Positions 30,859 to 42,379 of a DNA stretch of 57,206 bases are shown in pieces; position 1 is the first letter of the stretch, and every line of letters starts with the position of its first letter. Made by a program: the position numbers and the translations under genes. Source of the DNA: Chara braunii (taxonomy: Eukaryota; Streptophyta; Charophyceae; Charales; Characeae). A model generated the notes under the pieces. It had not been told where the DNA came from. It was given only the letters and a program-made list of their open reading frames with translations, and did no database searches. Location: positions 1,169,620 through 1,226,825 of the forward strand of contig BFEA01000324.1 in NCBI GenBank assembly GCA_003427395.1. Direction: 5' to 3'.

Positions 30859-33475
30859 TCGTTTCATTTGACATTTACCAGACCCGATTTCATCTTGCCG
30901 ATCTTAAAGCACCAGTATATTTGACTCTTCCCTTGCCGAGCCTGGAAACGCATTGCGAGCCATGAAAAACTGAACTAGTGCGGCCATTCTTTAGGCTGGT
31001 GACACCAGCCACCTTGCTCGGTATGCAGAACTCTGAAACTTGCGGCTGCATGCATGCCGCTAGAAAAATGGCATGGAAACATACTGCTGGTTTAATTTCA
31101 TCCCTCTTTTCGTCGACATTATCTTGTCCACTTTTTCCTTAGCCATCTTGTTTGATCTTATCCAAACTAGAATCGCTTGCCCATCATTAATTTATCCCAT
31201 CTGGCACCAATCCTTGGTCCTTCTCAGTCCTGAGAGATGCATAGGGCGAGTCTTGACTTTTATCCCTTGAACACTGCGACCCTATCTTTCATTCCTCTTG
31301 TTCTAATCTCCCTTCTCCCCACTCTCATTGTGTATAGACATGCCTCTTGGTGCTGTCAATCTCCTGCTCCTTTATCCCCATCACAATCCGCACCTTTTCC
31401 GACGCCATACCGAATCGGTCCCATAACCAATCCAGATCCCTTCCGCACAAGCCATTTACTTCGCTGCTGGCTGATGACATGCCATGCCTGTTCATCTTGT
31501 TAGGGCCCTTTTGCAACCTGGATCATGTTCTTACCTAATGCTAACCTGCTCTTCTCCGATGGCTTCATGTGGCAAGCAATTGAAAGATTCAAAGACGAAG
31601 AAAAGAAAATAGTGTTTTACGGAACTGGCTCAGACATTGATATGGCGTGTCAAGAGTTTGCTCCCGCGTTGGGCCGAATTCCACTGCACTCTGCTGCCTT
31701 ACACTCTCAAGCCGCCGTCCCCTCCAGAGCACGGGATGATTGTGAGAGAAACCGATGCAGACGCACACTAGCAAAGTTGATGATCATAGAAAGCAACATA
31801 CATAATCGCACTAGTACGGTTGATGAGCAAGCAAAACCAGCCGGCTGCAGTGCGCAGAGTTGACAAAAATATCATCTAAGCGGAAGGAATGCATGAAAGA
31901 AACTGATGATACAACAAACAAACTTCAAGCTAGAAGCGTTTTGCACAACTGACTTGGAATGCACACAAAAATCATTGAAGCGAGCGGGTAATGGGGTTCA
32001 AGAGAAGAATGAAAGATTGCTGATAGTCATTAACCGAGCTGCCGGTCGGCATAAGAATCTTCAATCAGGTCGGCAATTGAAGATTCTTGACGATGATCAA
32101 CTACATGTGTCCAAGTCCAACTTATCGAGAGTAGTCGGCAGGACATGGTGATGTGATTGCTCTCATGGGAGAGTATCATACGAGGCTTGCTTTGGACTGT
32201 TAAGGTAAAAAGGAGGAGGATTATAGCTGGCTAGAGTTATGGCTATGAAATTTGACATGTTCTGTACCTTTTCGTCGACAGAATGGTGATCCAAATGTCG
32301 TACCACGTTGAGACTACAGGAGGCCTAGCTCAACACTACATGGTACGAAGCGCGAGTATCTCAGCCAGGCGGCACAAAGGGCCTAAATGCTGTGAACTAG
32401 CATAGGCCTTGCTCATAACCACAAAGGGATTGACAGGTTAATTAGATTGGAGAGTTGACAAGTGGCATGCATACGGTCTTTCTATGGAAACTTGAAAAGT
32501 GGATATGAAACATTTCTATTCAAAGGAAGAACTTAGACAATGAGTGTTCTTTTCCCTCTTGAAAACACAAATACCTTTTTTGTATATGGTTGCAAATTTG
32601 TGGGTTGGGCGACCGGACCAAAGTGGCTGGCGTGTGTTAAAATAACGGCTGCGACGGTTCATTGTTTTTTATGCGTAGGGCATTTTCAGACAACGTTAAT
32701 AGATGGATGACGTGATTTAAACGACTCCCAACGGATAGGAAAACATTTTTCAAAATTAAATGTATATTTCATAATAGGAAATATTTCTAATTTTGTATCA
32801 TTAAAATAATGCTTCCATCGTAAATAGAATCTTTTAAAATTTTTCTGCCAATCTTGGGAACTTTCGTTGCAAAAGTGAAGTAGGCTTATTGTTTAAATTG
32901 TATTTTTGAGATGGAAAAAAAGCTTTGATATCATATGTTAATAAACTGTTTTAATTAACCGATTATTTTTTTTAAGCGAGGAGATGGTTCCGGATATGTG
33001 GCACACAAAATTTATCCGGAATTTTCAATCTTGATGGATATAAATCATTCAGCCCAAATAGGAATATTTCCCACAGAATTAAAAAAACATGAAAAACGTA
33101 CGTTCCAAATGTAAAATAATGCGAAGAAGTTTTGGTTGGATGACATTTTTTATATCCATTAAAATATAATAATGTAAATAATATTGAGAATTGAGAAAAA
33201 TAAACTCAGCAAACCCCTTTTAAACCCCTTAATTGCCTGTTTATACCCCTTTTGAACCGTTCGATGACCAATTAAGCTTTTTATGGACAAGGAATATATT
33301 TCTTTTTTATGTGATATGTGCAATACCCCTCCCTTTTGAGGGGGCTGTATTTTTTATTATCTGGACTTCTGGATAATCCAATCCTTGGATAAACCAGGCA
33401 GATAATTCGTGCTACCCTAGGGTACCAGAGGGTCCCAGCACCACTTATCTTGCCATGCAAAAGTAAATAAATAAA
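30859..33475. other. No gene recognised; one strong hairpin
   Basis: The segment 31230-32150 has several moderate open frames that match nothing I know. A perfect 13-bp inverted repeat (32053-32065 and 32076-32088, AAGAATCTTCAAT/ATTGAAGATTCTT) has a 10-nt loop. From 32560 the sequence is AT-rich and gene-free. Confidence 0.3.
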
Positions 33476-33586
33476 CTTCTGTCTTCACCCGAATACAACA
33501 TACGGTCATTATAGCTGTATTTGAGGCAACTTTGAGTCTAGATGCAGCAATAGTGCCCGTACATTGGATTTGGGTGAAGACAGTAG
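33476..33586 (+). mobile_element. 111-bp fold-back element
   Basis: TCTGTCTTCACCCGAATAC at the left is mirrored by TTGGGTGAAGACAGTAG at the right. The terminal CTAC appears slightly altered on the left. It belongs to the CACCC subgroup. Confidence 0.8.
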
Positions 33587-33631
33587 TCTACCAGTATGGA
33601 CTGGAATTATATATATATATATATATAGGGT

Positions 33632-33712
33632 AACCGGCATTCGGGACTGGCCGAACGTTTGAACGTACAGGACTCCTTCGGGATGCGTTCAGCCGTTCGG
33701 GCCGAACGTGGA
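33632..33712 (+). repeat. ACCGGCATTC-type repeat, copy 1
   Basis: ACCGGCATTCGGGACTGG, GAACGTTTGAACGTA and GCCGTTCGGGCC match 34408-34497 at about 75-80 percent by eye. An (AT)n run precedes it. The product frames are not conserved. Confidence 0.6.
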
Positions 33713-34407
33713 CCAAGACAAAAAACAAAACGAGTAAAAATTATAAAATCTGAAAAAAAAATATGTTATGAAGAAAGTCAAAATAAACAACATTTGCTTG
33801 AGCAGGGGGCCCGACTCACAAGCATAGTTTAAAATGGTGCGTGGCGTTCTTTTCCCATTTAAAAACACGTAAACAAAGCTATTTTTCATTAAGCTGGTAG
33901 CAAAGAAAAGGACCTAAGAAATGAAAAATCATGGGACGTGGCATCTACATCATGACAATACACCCTATGCATCCACACTTCCACCAACCCGGTACGTCTG
34001 CATGCGAGCTTCTCGCCGGCCTGTTCGCAGTCTTCCACGAAAATCTCAATATTCTTAATTTGTGCGAAAAAAAAAAAGCAAGGCGCGAAGCTTCAAAAAC
34101 GACCTCCCCCCCGAAAAACAAATCCATAATATTGAGATTTTTGCCAACGCAAAATGGCGAACTAGATGGGCAACAAATGAAGTAAAAAAAAAATTATCTA
34201 GTTTGTCAACGCAAAGTGGCAAACGAGATGGCTAACAAATGAATTAAAAAAAAATCTACTGGCCGATGGGCAGCTGCCACCACCAAAACAAACACAATAG
34301 ATAGTAGCAGGGGATACACTACTGGATCAACAACTGACGAATGTTAATAGGTGGAGGCCCCAGTACATCCAACTTCCTTACCAATTTTGAAAAAAAAAAA
34401 AAAAAAA

Positions 34408-34497
34408 AACACTAACCGGCATTCAGGATGGATTGAACGCCCGAACGTATGGAACCCCTCGCGAATGCATTCGGCCGTTCGGGCCATACGCAGACCC
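34408..34497 (+). repeat. ACCGGCATTC-type repeat, copy 2
   Basis: ACCGGCATTCAGGATGG, CGCCCGAACGTATGGA and GCCGTTCGGGCC correspond to the copy at 33632-33712. Each copy is followed by an A-rich stretch and a similar AAATCTGAAAAA...ATATGTTATG block. Confidence 0.6.
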
Positions 34498-34689
34498 AAA
34501 ACAAAAAAAAGAAGAAAAAAAAAAAAACAAGCATAAAAAAAATCTGAAAAATGATATGTTATGGAGAATATTTAAAAATTTAAATTTGCTTGAGAATTAC
34601 ATATAAATGAATAAATGAATTTGAAATACAAAATAAATACAAAAAATAAAACTACTAAAGAAAAATAAAAAAAAATGAAAAGAGAATTA

Positions 34690-35705
34690 AGATTATTGAG
34701 GGGCCATATTTTTGCCACCATCATCTTTGGCGATTTTTTTTTTTTTTTTTTTTTTTGGCACAGCGAAATGACCTAAAATTTACAGATGTGCATTCGACAT
34801 CATACAAAACTTGTAAGAAAAGTTTCAAAAAATGACAAGTCTTTTAAGTCGTTGCAATAAAGGCAAAATGGTAACTTCAATAAGTAACAAGTGAAAAAAA
34901 CGAAATAGTGAGTAGGCGGGCACGTTTTGACACCGTCATCGTTGGCGATCTTTAATTTTTGTTTGACTTAGGAAAATGAATTTAAATTGTAGGGGCATGT
35001 ATGTCACATCATAGAGTACCCACAAAAAAGTTAAAAAAACAATTCAGAAAAAACAAATTATTTTTAGGCCCCGAAATATTTTTTGGCGGGGGCTGAACGC
35101 CGTGGGTTTGTACCCCGTACGGGATCCCGAATGCCCGTACATACGGAGGTCGGCCAGGGGACCTTCGTATGTACGGGTTGGTGACCTTGAAACTAATAAT
35201 AAAAATAAGAAAAAATGAAAAGAGAATTAAAATTAGCGAGTGAGCGAGCACATTTTTGACACCGCCAGCTTTGGCAATTTTTTTGTTTTTTTGCACAGCC
35301 AAATGCCTTGAAAATTTGCAGGTGTGTACTTTACATAATACAAAACCCCCTTTTTTTTTTTTTTTAATAATATTTTTTTTTGGCCCCGCAATAAAGTGAA
35401 AACAGAAAGTAAAATGCAAAAAAAAAAAATAGTGAGTCGACGAGCACGTTTTTACATTGCCATCTTTGGCAATTTTTAATTTTTGTTTGGCGTAGCAAAA
35501 TGACATTAACATTTAAAGACATATACCTCACATGATAGAGAACTCACAAAACAAAGTTCCGAAAAACAAACTTACTTTTAGCCCTCGAATTATTTTTTTG
35601 GCGGGCCCCGAACGCCTTTGGGTTCGGATCCCTAATGGGACCCCGAACGCCCGTACATACGGAGGTTGGTCCGGGGATCTCCGTATATACGGGCTGGTGA
35701 TCCTA
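34690..35705 (+). repeat. Degenerate tandem array with two GC-rich hairpins
   Basis: A block with GAGCACGTTTTTGACACCG and CTTTGGCAATTTTTAATTTTTG recurs at about 34690, 34915, 35237 and 35440. Every second unit is followed by a GC-rich block (35065-35190 and 35585-35703) that carries a strong hairpin: CCCGTACATACG/CGTATGTACGGG at 35133-35177, and CCCGTACATACGGAG/CTCCGTATATACGGG at 35650-35693. The array is therefore a higher-order dimer of about 520 bp. Confidence 0.7.
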
Positions 35706-36860
35706 TATATATAAAACAAATTTAAAACGAAAAATACAAGGGGCGTGCAAGTGTACCTTCACAATTGCACAAGGCAAGGATTTGTTGTCAAGTATCCCAA
35801 TAGGCACCCCTGCTTTTTGGCTTCAAAAAAGTCTTGAGTAAGAAGAAATTTAAGGGCGCTCGCTAAGGTGTGTGCACTTCCTACAACAACACACAAAGAA
35901 AATTCTTAAAATTGTTGAAGTGATATTTTCCGTCGTGATTGACTGACATGTTCCTTGTGTCAGGGTGGAGGCCAAAGACATAACCAAAATGAAAACATGC
36001 TTAGCCGAACTTCACTTCTCGTAACAGAAACTGCAAACCTGAACCGCGAACTATATCTGATCGACCCCAATTACTCCGAGAGTGTACGGAGAAATAAGAG
36101 AAGGGCTCATGAACTTGCTCATTTTTTGTGCGTCACATATGCGTTGTGCAAGAATTCTCTCACCACCATTTGGATTATGGGTTTGCAACAAGGGCTCAAA
36201 AAAAAAAAAAAAAAAAAAAAAGGTGAAGTGCAGACAACAACAGAGCTGGCACAGAAGGCTCCACAAACAAGAAAACACCGACCTGATTTGGCAACGATTC
36301 GAAAAAAAGTGGAAAGCCCTCCGAGGTAACCCACAAACCCAGCAGCACTGGCAGTCTTATTCCTCCCAAACGACCCACGCACACCACCATTGTCTATATC
36401 ATGTCATGGCTAAACAATCTTCATCAATTGTCTAGCCTCTGCAGTGTATAGAGTACCACAATCCCAAAGAACATAAAATTCATGAAAACCTAACAAAATA
36501 AATTATTAAGTTTGCACAATTTTTTTTAAAGATTCTGATATTATTTTTTTCAGGCCTCCTACATGAACAAAATTTGATGTGAAGTAAATTAACCGCAAAA
36601 AAGAATAGAAAACTATTTTTTCATAACCACTGGAAGTGATAAGGAGAGAAATAAGTTTTTTTCCAAAAATCAGTACCTTTCAAAACACCGTTAATTCAGG
36701 AACTGAAATATCATATTATTTTATTTAACTAAAAAAATCACATTTATAGTTCTGTAAGGTATGTAGCACGACGAACCTATTCGGGGGGTTCCCAAACATG
36801 CACACATGCTCTCTTATTCACGAATACATTCGTTTGGATATGTTATCTCATACATGGACG
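35706..36860. other. No gene recognised
   Basis: A 124-codon plus-strand frame (35955-36329) crosses a 23-nt A run and matches nothing I recognise. The rest is AT-rich. Confidence 0.3.
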
Positions 36861-36867
36861 AATTTCA

Positions 36868-37235
36868 TTTTTTAATTTTACATCATCGTTGGCTAGGAAT
36901 TTGAAGATGTCCCTCAGGCAAAAGTTGTTTTAATTCTTCTTTTACACAACATATATTTTTTAACAAGAGTTTTACAGTTAACTTAAAAATGGAGTTATAT
37001 TAATTTATAGTTCTATAAAGTCGATTTCATAGAATCTGGTGTTTTTAAGTTTTTTTTTTTTTTTTAATTTTAAATCATCGTTGGCTACGAATGTGAAGAT
37101 GTCTCCCAGACAAAAGTTGTTTTAGTTTTTCTTTTACATAACATTTATTTTTTGACAAGGATTTTACAGTTAACTTAAAAATGGAGTTATATTAATTTAT
37201 AGTTCTATAAACTGGATTTTGCAGAATCTGGTTTT
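36868..37235 (+). repeat. Tandem duplication of about 190 bp
   Basis: AATTTTACATCATCGTTGGC, GAAGATGTCCCTCAGGC, AAAAGTTGTTTTA, TTTTACAGTTAACTTA and ATTAATTTATAGTTCTATAA recur with a 190-bp offset. Each copy ends in a TTTATAGTTCTATAAA palindrome. Confidence 0.8.
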
Positions 37236-37815
37236 TACCAAACTGCTGAAAACGGTTTATAGTTTTATAATGAGTATTCACTAAAACTGATTTTTTTTAC
37301 ATCTTTCGGATTTGCCTTGTAGTCGTTAAAGGTTGTCTTGTTTGAGCTATGTTTTTTGTCAATCTACTGAGAACGACTTATAGTCCTATAACATGCTCTT
37401 TGCTGGAAAGAATTCTCTTGCACATTTTGAAAATCGCTAGACTTTTTGCATGTTGTTTTGCCTCCTTTCTTGAAAAACATTTAAAAACGCTCTCTTTTAT
37501 GTGTCAAAATAAAGAGTTCGACTTTTACTTTATCATTCTATAAAAAATGTTAAGTTTTGTGGTTTTGTCAGGTTTTCACAAACTCGGTTTTCGCAGCCGT
37601 TCACGAGCTTCGCGTATGTGCCCTCCGCTCAACACAGAAACATCGGCGAGACACTCTTTTTAAAGAAGCAACAATTGTGGAGATTTATTTCAAAGTGATT
37701 CAAGTCATTTTCCAAAGATTTGTCCCTTTGGCGTTTCTAAGACCTCGGTTTCAAAATAACAATTTCTAGTATTTTTTGGCTCGTTCTTACGGGGTAGAAA
37801 TGATGTCACCATTCT

Positions 37816-38365
37816 CCTTTTTCTCTCGTCTTTGTGCTTCACAATTTATAGAACTATAAACAGAATGAAGTATTCCGAAGCTGAGATGGTTTTTTGTGTT
37901 CCAATTTATAGGAATATAAATACGTAAATGTCAAGATGTCTGGCTTCGGTACAAGGACGCATATTTTCAGAGTGCTTCATGTTTTTTTTTTTTCTCGCAT
38001 GTTTGTGCGTCACGGTTTATAGAACTATAAACGGAATGGAGAATTCCAAAACTGACATGGTTTTTTGCTTTCCAATTTATAGGACTATAAATACGCAAAT
38101 ATCAAGATGTCTAGCTTCGGTACAAGGACGCACATTTTCGGAGTGCTTCTTTGTTTTCCTTTTTCTCTCATATTTGTGCGTCACAGTTTATAAAGCTATA
38201 AACCGAATGGAGAATTCCGAAGCTGACATGGTTTTTTGTTTTCTAATTTATAGGACTATAAATACGCAAATGTCAATATGTCTGGCTTCGGTACAAGGGC
38301 GCACATTTTCGGAGTGCTTCTTTATTTTTATTTTTTTTAGTGTTATTTTGCCGCGTGCTTTATAG
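37816..38365 (+). repeat. 171-bp tandem array, about three copies
   Basis: Successive units start TTTATAG-like palindromes at 37845, 38016 and 38187, exactly 171 bp apart. Each unit has two TTTATAGNNCTATAAA-type palindromes about 60 bp apart, GGAGAATTCCGAAGCTGACA and GTCTGGCTTCGGTACAAGG. Because 171 is divisible by three, a 145-codon frame (37928-38365) stays open with 57-residue repeats. I read this as a consequence of the repeat rather than evidence of a protein. Confidence 0.85.
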
Positions 38366-39480
38366 AACGACAAACAAAATTCGGGATGCTTGAACTGCAT
38401 CTGTTTTATGCTTCTTTAATGAAAGGACTGCAAAGGTGCATATGCCAAGACGTCCTGTTTTCGTACAACGCAATACATTTTGGAGTAATCGTTATCCTGC
38501 CTGGGTTTTCTTAACTTTCTTCTAAGTTTGTAAGTGGTATCTAGTATTGTGGAATGAATTGTCATATTTGCGCGGTTTTAGCAGAGCAAAGAATTCATTT
38601 CTCGACTACAAGCGGCTTTTGGGATCACTTGTTGACCTGTTTTTGTATGTGATAAAAATCAGGCTCTGCGTACAAACTTTCGTCTCACTAATCACCTTCT
38701 CCTAACAAGAGCATTGATTTGGTATGTTTTTCATCACTAGGTGCGGCATACAACGTGTAAAAGTAGCACCAGCGGAGTGAAAATGAGTGGAAAAATTTTG
38801 GTTTTCTACGGTCTATAAAGATTGTTTGGTTTTCTACATTTGTTTGGTTTTTATGAATACTCTGTTAAAGACCATAAAATTTTCACATGACACCAGAGGG
38901 CTATTGCTTAAAACACCATGGAAGTCCTTATTTCTTCCATGTGTTATAAAAGAGAGGCCATGTAAATGGCACCACAACAAACACTCTCTAAGCTTTCTCG
39001 CCAAATTTTTGTGGTCAAAACTCTAAGCATACATTCAGAGAATCTTCATCTGACACTTAGGAGCACTACTGCTTAAAACACCATAGAAGCATCTGCTATG
39101 TGTTCCAAGCAGCCACAACAAAGACCCTATGAGCCTCCCCGCGAAGATACTGTGGCCATGACTCCCATCAAACATTATCGTCCCAAAAAATCATGGCTGC
39201 CCGCAAACATACCTCCGTCAACAGACAACCCATGCTCTACAACAGGGCAAAGGATTAGGGACTGTATTAATAAAGAGCAACCTTTAATTATCCAACCACA
39301 TAACAAAATAGTATGTACGGGGGGGGGGGGGGGGGGGGGGGGGGAAGTGTTGGTCATAGACACTGATGTTACTCCATTGGGTCGGGGGAAGTAGATGGGA
39401 GGTGCAGCTACTGGCAAGATGATCGGTCTGTGCATTAGCTGAGAGAAGGTTAACAACAGTCGTATTTTTCATCACCACTT
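38366..39480. other. No gene recognised; G run
   Basis: AT-rich sequence with no gene. An uninterrupted G run lies at about 39319-39344. ACTGCTTAAAACACCAT-like sequence occurs twice (38904 and 39067). Confidence 0.3.
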
Positions 39481-39484
39481 TAGG

Positions 39485-39860
39485 ACACCCTTCACCACTT
39501 TAGGATGCAGCCTGCCTAAACAGGTGATTTACAGGGTCTTCAGACCTTTCACCACTTCATGACCATTCATGTCTGAAAATCTTGAATGGTTATGAAGTGG
39601 TGAAAGCTTCGAAGACCTTCAAAACAACCTGTTTACTAGGCAGGCTGCATCCTCAAGTGGTGAAGGGTGGTTTTCATGGTCTTCGGACCTTTCACCACTT
39701 CAGGACCATTCATGATTTTCAGACTGCCAAAAAATCTCACTTGACCACTTCAGGACACTCTTCACCTTCATGATGCAGCCTGCCTAAACATGTGGTTTTC
39801 AGGGTCTTCAGACCTTTCACCACTTCAGGACCATTCAGGATTTTCAAACTGCCAAAAACT
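39485..39860. repeat. Fold-back plus direct copy: CACTTCAGGACC family
   Basis: The left arm (39485-39568, with GGATGCAGCCTGCCTAAACA and TTTCACCACTTCATGACC) pairs with an inverted arm (39583-39668) across a loop of about 14 nt. A third, directly repeated copy extends over 39675-39850. Recurring TTCACCACTT and AAGTGGTGAA motifs mark every arm. Confidence 0.8.
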
Positions 39861-39943
39861 CTCACTTCAGAATTTTCATTCCTCAATTTTCAGCTACCCG
39901 ATAACCGCTTATGCATTAGTTGTACCTCCTACCCGTCGGCCTC

Positions 39944-40072
39944 ATTCTACTCCCTGACCACCGCTGATTAGGGTGGGGGTAGCTATACTTGTAGGAATGC
40001 CCTATATAGGCTTAGGAGTAGTGCTAGGTAGGTAGTGAAAGTTGAAATTTAGAGAAGATTATAACTTTTGTT
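39944..40072 (+). repeat. Dispersed repeat with CCTATATAGG core, copy 3
   Basis: TCTACTCCCTGACCACC, GTAGCTATACTTGTAGG, the palindrome CCTATATAGG and CTTAGGAGTAGTGC match the copies at 1416-1552 and 23375-23435. AGAGAAGATTATA at the end matches AGAAGAATATA in copy 1. Confidence 0.55.
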
Positions 40073-40560
40073 TTTTTAATCTTCCTTTATTAGTCCAATT
40101 ATAGTTTAGTTGAACTAACTAGCCCCAAGTAATTCCGAATGATTTTATTTTGTTATCTGATTGTATCTGGATTGGATCTGTGGTGCGTAGTTCAACAATT
40201 CATAAGCTACTCCCAACATGCCCGTTAGTTTAGTGCTCTATTTTTTTTTAATTTTTTTTTTCTTGGCTGCAATTTCTGAGGATGTCTTGAAGGAATCCCC
40301 CCCCCCCCCTACGATCGCTCTATATCAGTGGTGAGAAGAGATGCCACACAATGGAGGTCCCCTACCCCAGAACAAAACCTCCGGTAGTGGGACTTGGCCC
40401 CCGGATACAAGGTTATTAGAAGCATCATCCAACTTAGCTTACATGCTCAAAGCCTGAGAGTCTTTCCTACAGACTCCGCAACTCTTGGTTGCCTCCTAGC
40501 ACGCTACTCTCATATTTTAAACTAATATATTCTACATGCATACTACTATCGGTAGTCCTA

Positions 40561-40671
40561 CTACAGTCTTCACCAGAATAGAACGTTCGGTCATTAGAGT
40601 TGTATTTCGGGCAACTTTCAGTCCATATGTAGCCATAATGACCGGAAATTTTATTTGGGTAAAGACGGTAA
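40561..40671 (+). mobile_element. 111-bp fold-back element
   Basis: CTACAGTCTTCACCAGAATA at the left is mirrored by TATTTGGGTAAAGACGGTA at the right. An inner CGGTCATTA/TAATGACCG pair extends the stem, so the whole element can fold into one long hairpin. Confidence 0.8.
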
Positions 40672-41447
40672 TGTACAGACCGCCTGGAGGGATACACCTT
40701 TTTTGGCTTTTTATTTTTTATTATTTTTTTAGAAAAGGGCAACTGCCATGAGTATCAATCCTCAGTATAAGAGTTTTGACACACAAGTGTCGAAACCAAA
40801 AACGAATAAATGCATCTTCCCGCGGAAAAGGGCAAGATGCATCCGTTGACAAGGCAGAAACCCTGAGAAGAACGTTTGCCCTATGTTTTCAATATCGAAC
40901 GCTGTTTGGCTTTCAATTTGAATTTTGTTTGAGAAGTCTTGAGTTGATGTGACGGAAGCGTTGCTAACAACCTATTCTGACTCGACCATTGATTAAGACG
41001 ACGAAATTATTTTATTTGGGTACGGATGCCTATTGCCGGCAGAAGCGAAAGTAAGGATTGGTGATATGGCCAATCACGTTTCGTATCGACTAAGGCCGCA
41101 GAGGCAGACGACTGTGAAAAAATTATATTTATAATAATTCTACTAAAAGTTGTGACACATGACTGATAAGCCGCGTGAGTCAGGGTTTTAAAAAGGAAAA
41201 CGAAAGTGGGCGTATTACGTCGATGACAGTAGTGCAAAAGGTGTTGAGTTCATACTTTTTTATTTGAGAAGTGTCCCACCAGGATTCGAACCGGAGCCAG
41301 TGAATTGGGGGAGACTACATCTTATCTTGTTAGGATGGACCGCCTTTTTCTCCGGGGGTTAGCGACCGGTCGATTGAGTAGTAGGGGCAGACAAAAGTCT
41401 GTCAGATTGCGGACAAGTTACCTTTTGCTCCTATTAAGTGTGAAATA
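40672..41447. other. No gene; B-box-like site on minus strand
   Basis: On the minus strand GGTTCGAATCC followed by TGGTGGGAC (about 41275-41295) looks like the 3' half of a tRNA, and GTCCATCC about 50 nt upstream could be its 5' end. The D-arm is not recognisable, so at best it is a tRNA remnant. Confidence 0.3.
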
Positions 41448-41533
41448 GGAGCTAGCCCAGTAGGTTGCCATGACAGACTCTTGCCCTGCAGGTATCAGGT
41501 TCGATCCGAGATCAAGCAACCTGGGCTAGCTCC
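41448..41533 (+). mobile_element. tRNA-like pol III promoter inside an inverted repeat
   Basis: GGAGCTAGCCCAG (41448-41460) is perfectly inverted at 41521-41533, and the pairing continues inward with GGTTGC/GCAACC after a 2-nt bulge. Inside, TAGCCCAGTAGG (41453-41464) fits an A box and GGTTCGATCC (41498-41507) a B box at tRNA-like spacing. The T-arm does not pair well, so this is more likely a SINE head or tRNA-derived fold-back than a tRNA gene. Confidence 0.5.
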
Positions 41534-42055
41534 TTTTGGGAGCGACCCAACTAGGAGGTAAGTGATTGGATGTTAGGATCAAGCGAAGAAGGGATTGGCA
41601 AGGTGAGAACCGGACGGTTGATTTATGATTTGTCTATCATCTTTCCTGTGAGAGAATAACCACAATTTTGGTAAGGGAGTTTGAAAAACCCTTCTCGACT
41701 GTGTCTTTTTTGCATTGACGTTGTGAGACATATTATTTGTTGCGGATTGGACCTTGAAAAAGTGACAGAGTATCTTACTTTTTGGTCTGCCACATTGATG
41801 AGTGCTCTTCATATACCAAGGAGACTCCAAAAGTGAAGTCGTTATTTTGTTTAATGCTCTTGCGCTATATTGAGGCATGTTTCATTCGTTTATGTCATCA
41901 TTATCGTCGAACTCGCGACAACAGGCATCGACAGTTCGAGCGAGACGTCTTTTCTACAGAGGCGTTCGAGCGCGAGATTAGCATGGTCGGGAGTGCTCTC
42001 GCCCTTTGCAAGAGAGGCGGGAGCCGATGTGCTCGAACCTGTTACTGTGAATAGC

Positions 42056-42097
42056 AACGAATGCATCTTACCACCTTTTCAAGCAAATGCATTCGTT
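42056..42097. repeat. Hairpin AACGAATGCAT/ATGCATTCGTT
   Basis: Perfect 11-bp arms at 42056-42066 and 42087-42097 with a 20-nt loop. Nearby, GTGGTGTGGCAAGACCC followed by TAA (about 42116-42135) resembles a Tourist-like right terminus, so this may be the middle of an eroded MITE. Confidence 0.6.
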
Positions 42098-42379
42098 ATG
42101 TTTTCGTTTCGACAGTGGTGTGGCAAGACCCTAAGAAACAACAGTTCCTCTCGGCCGTATTATGCCAAGCCGAGACTGACAACTAGGTCTATATATACTA
42201 AGTGGGTTTGCACTAAGAGTAAGCTAAGGTAGACTCGGATAAGAGAGAATTAACAGGATCTAGTGTATTGAAGCCGATGGTATGTTGTGTGGTGCTTGGG
42301 AAGGTTGAAATTCGTTTTGGAAAATAAGTTGAACCAGTTGATGCTGTCGGGATAACTCCGGGTCAAATTGTGAAGTCCG

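Noticed and set aside
37928-38365. 145-codon protein with 57-residue repeats
   Set aside because: The frame is open because the unit is 171 bp. The product is F/Y-rich, starts and ends inside the repeat and matches no family.
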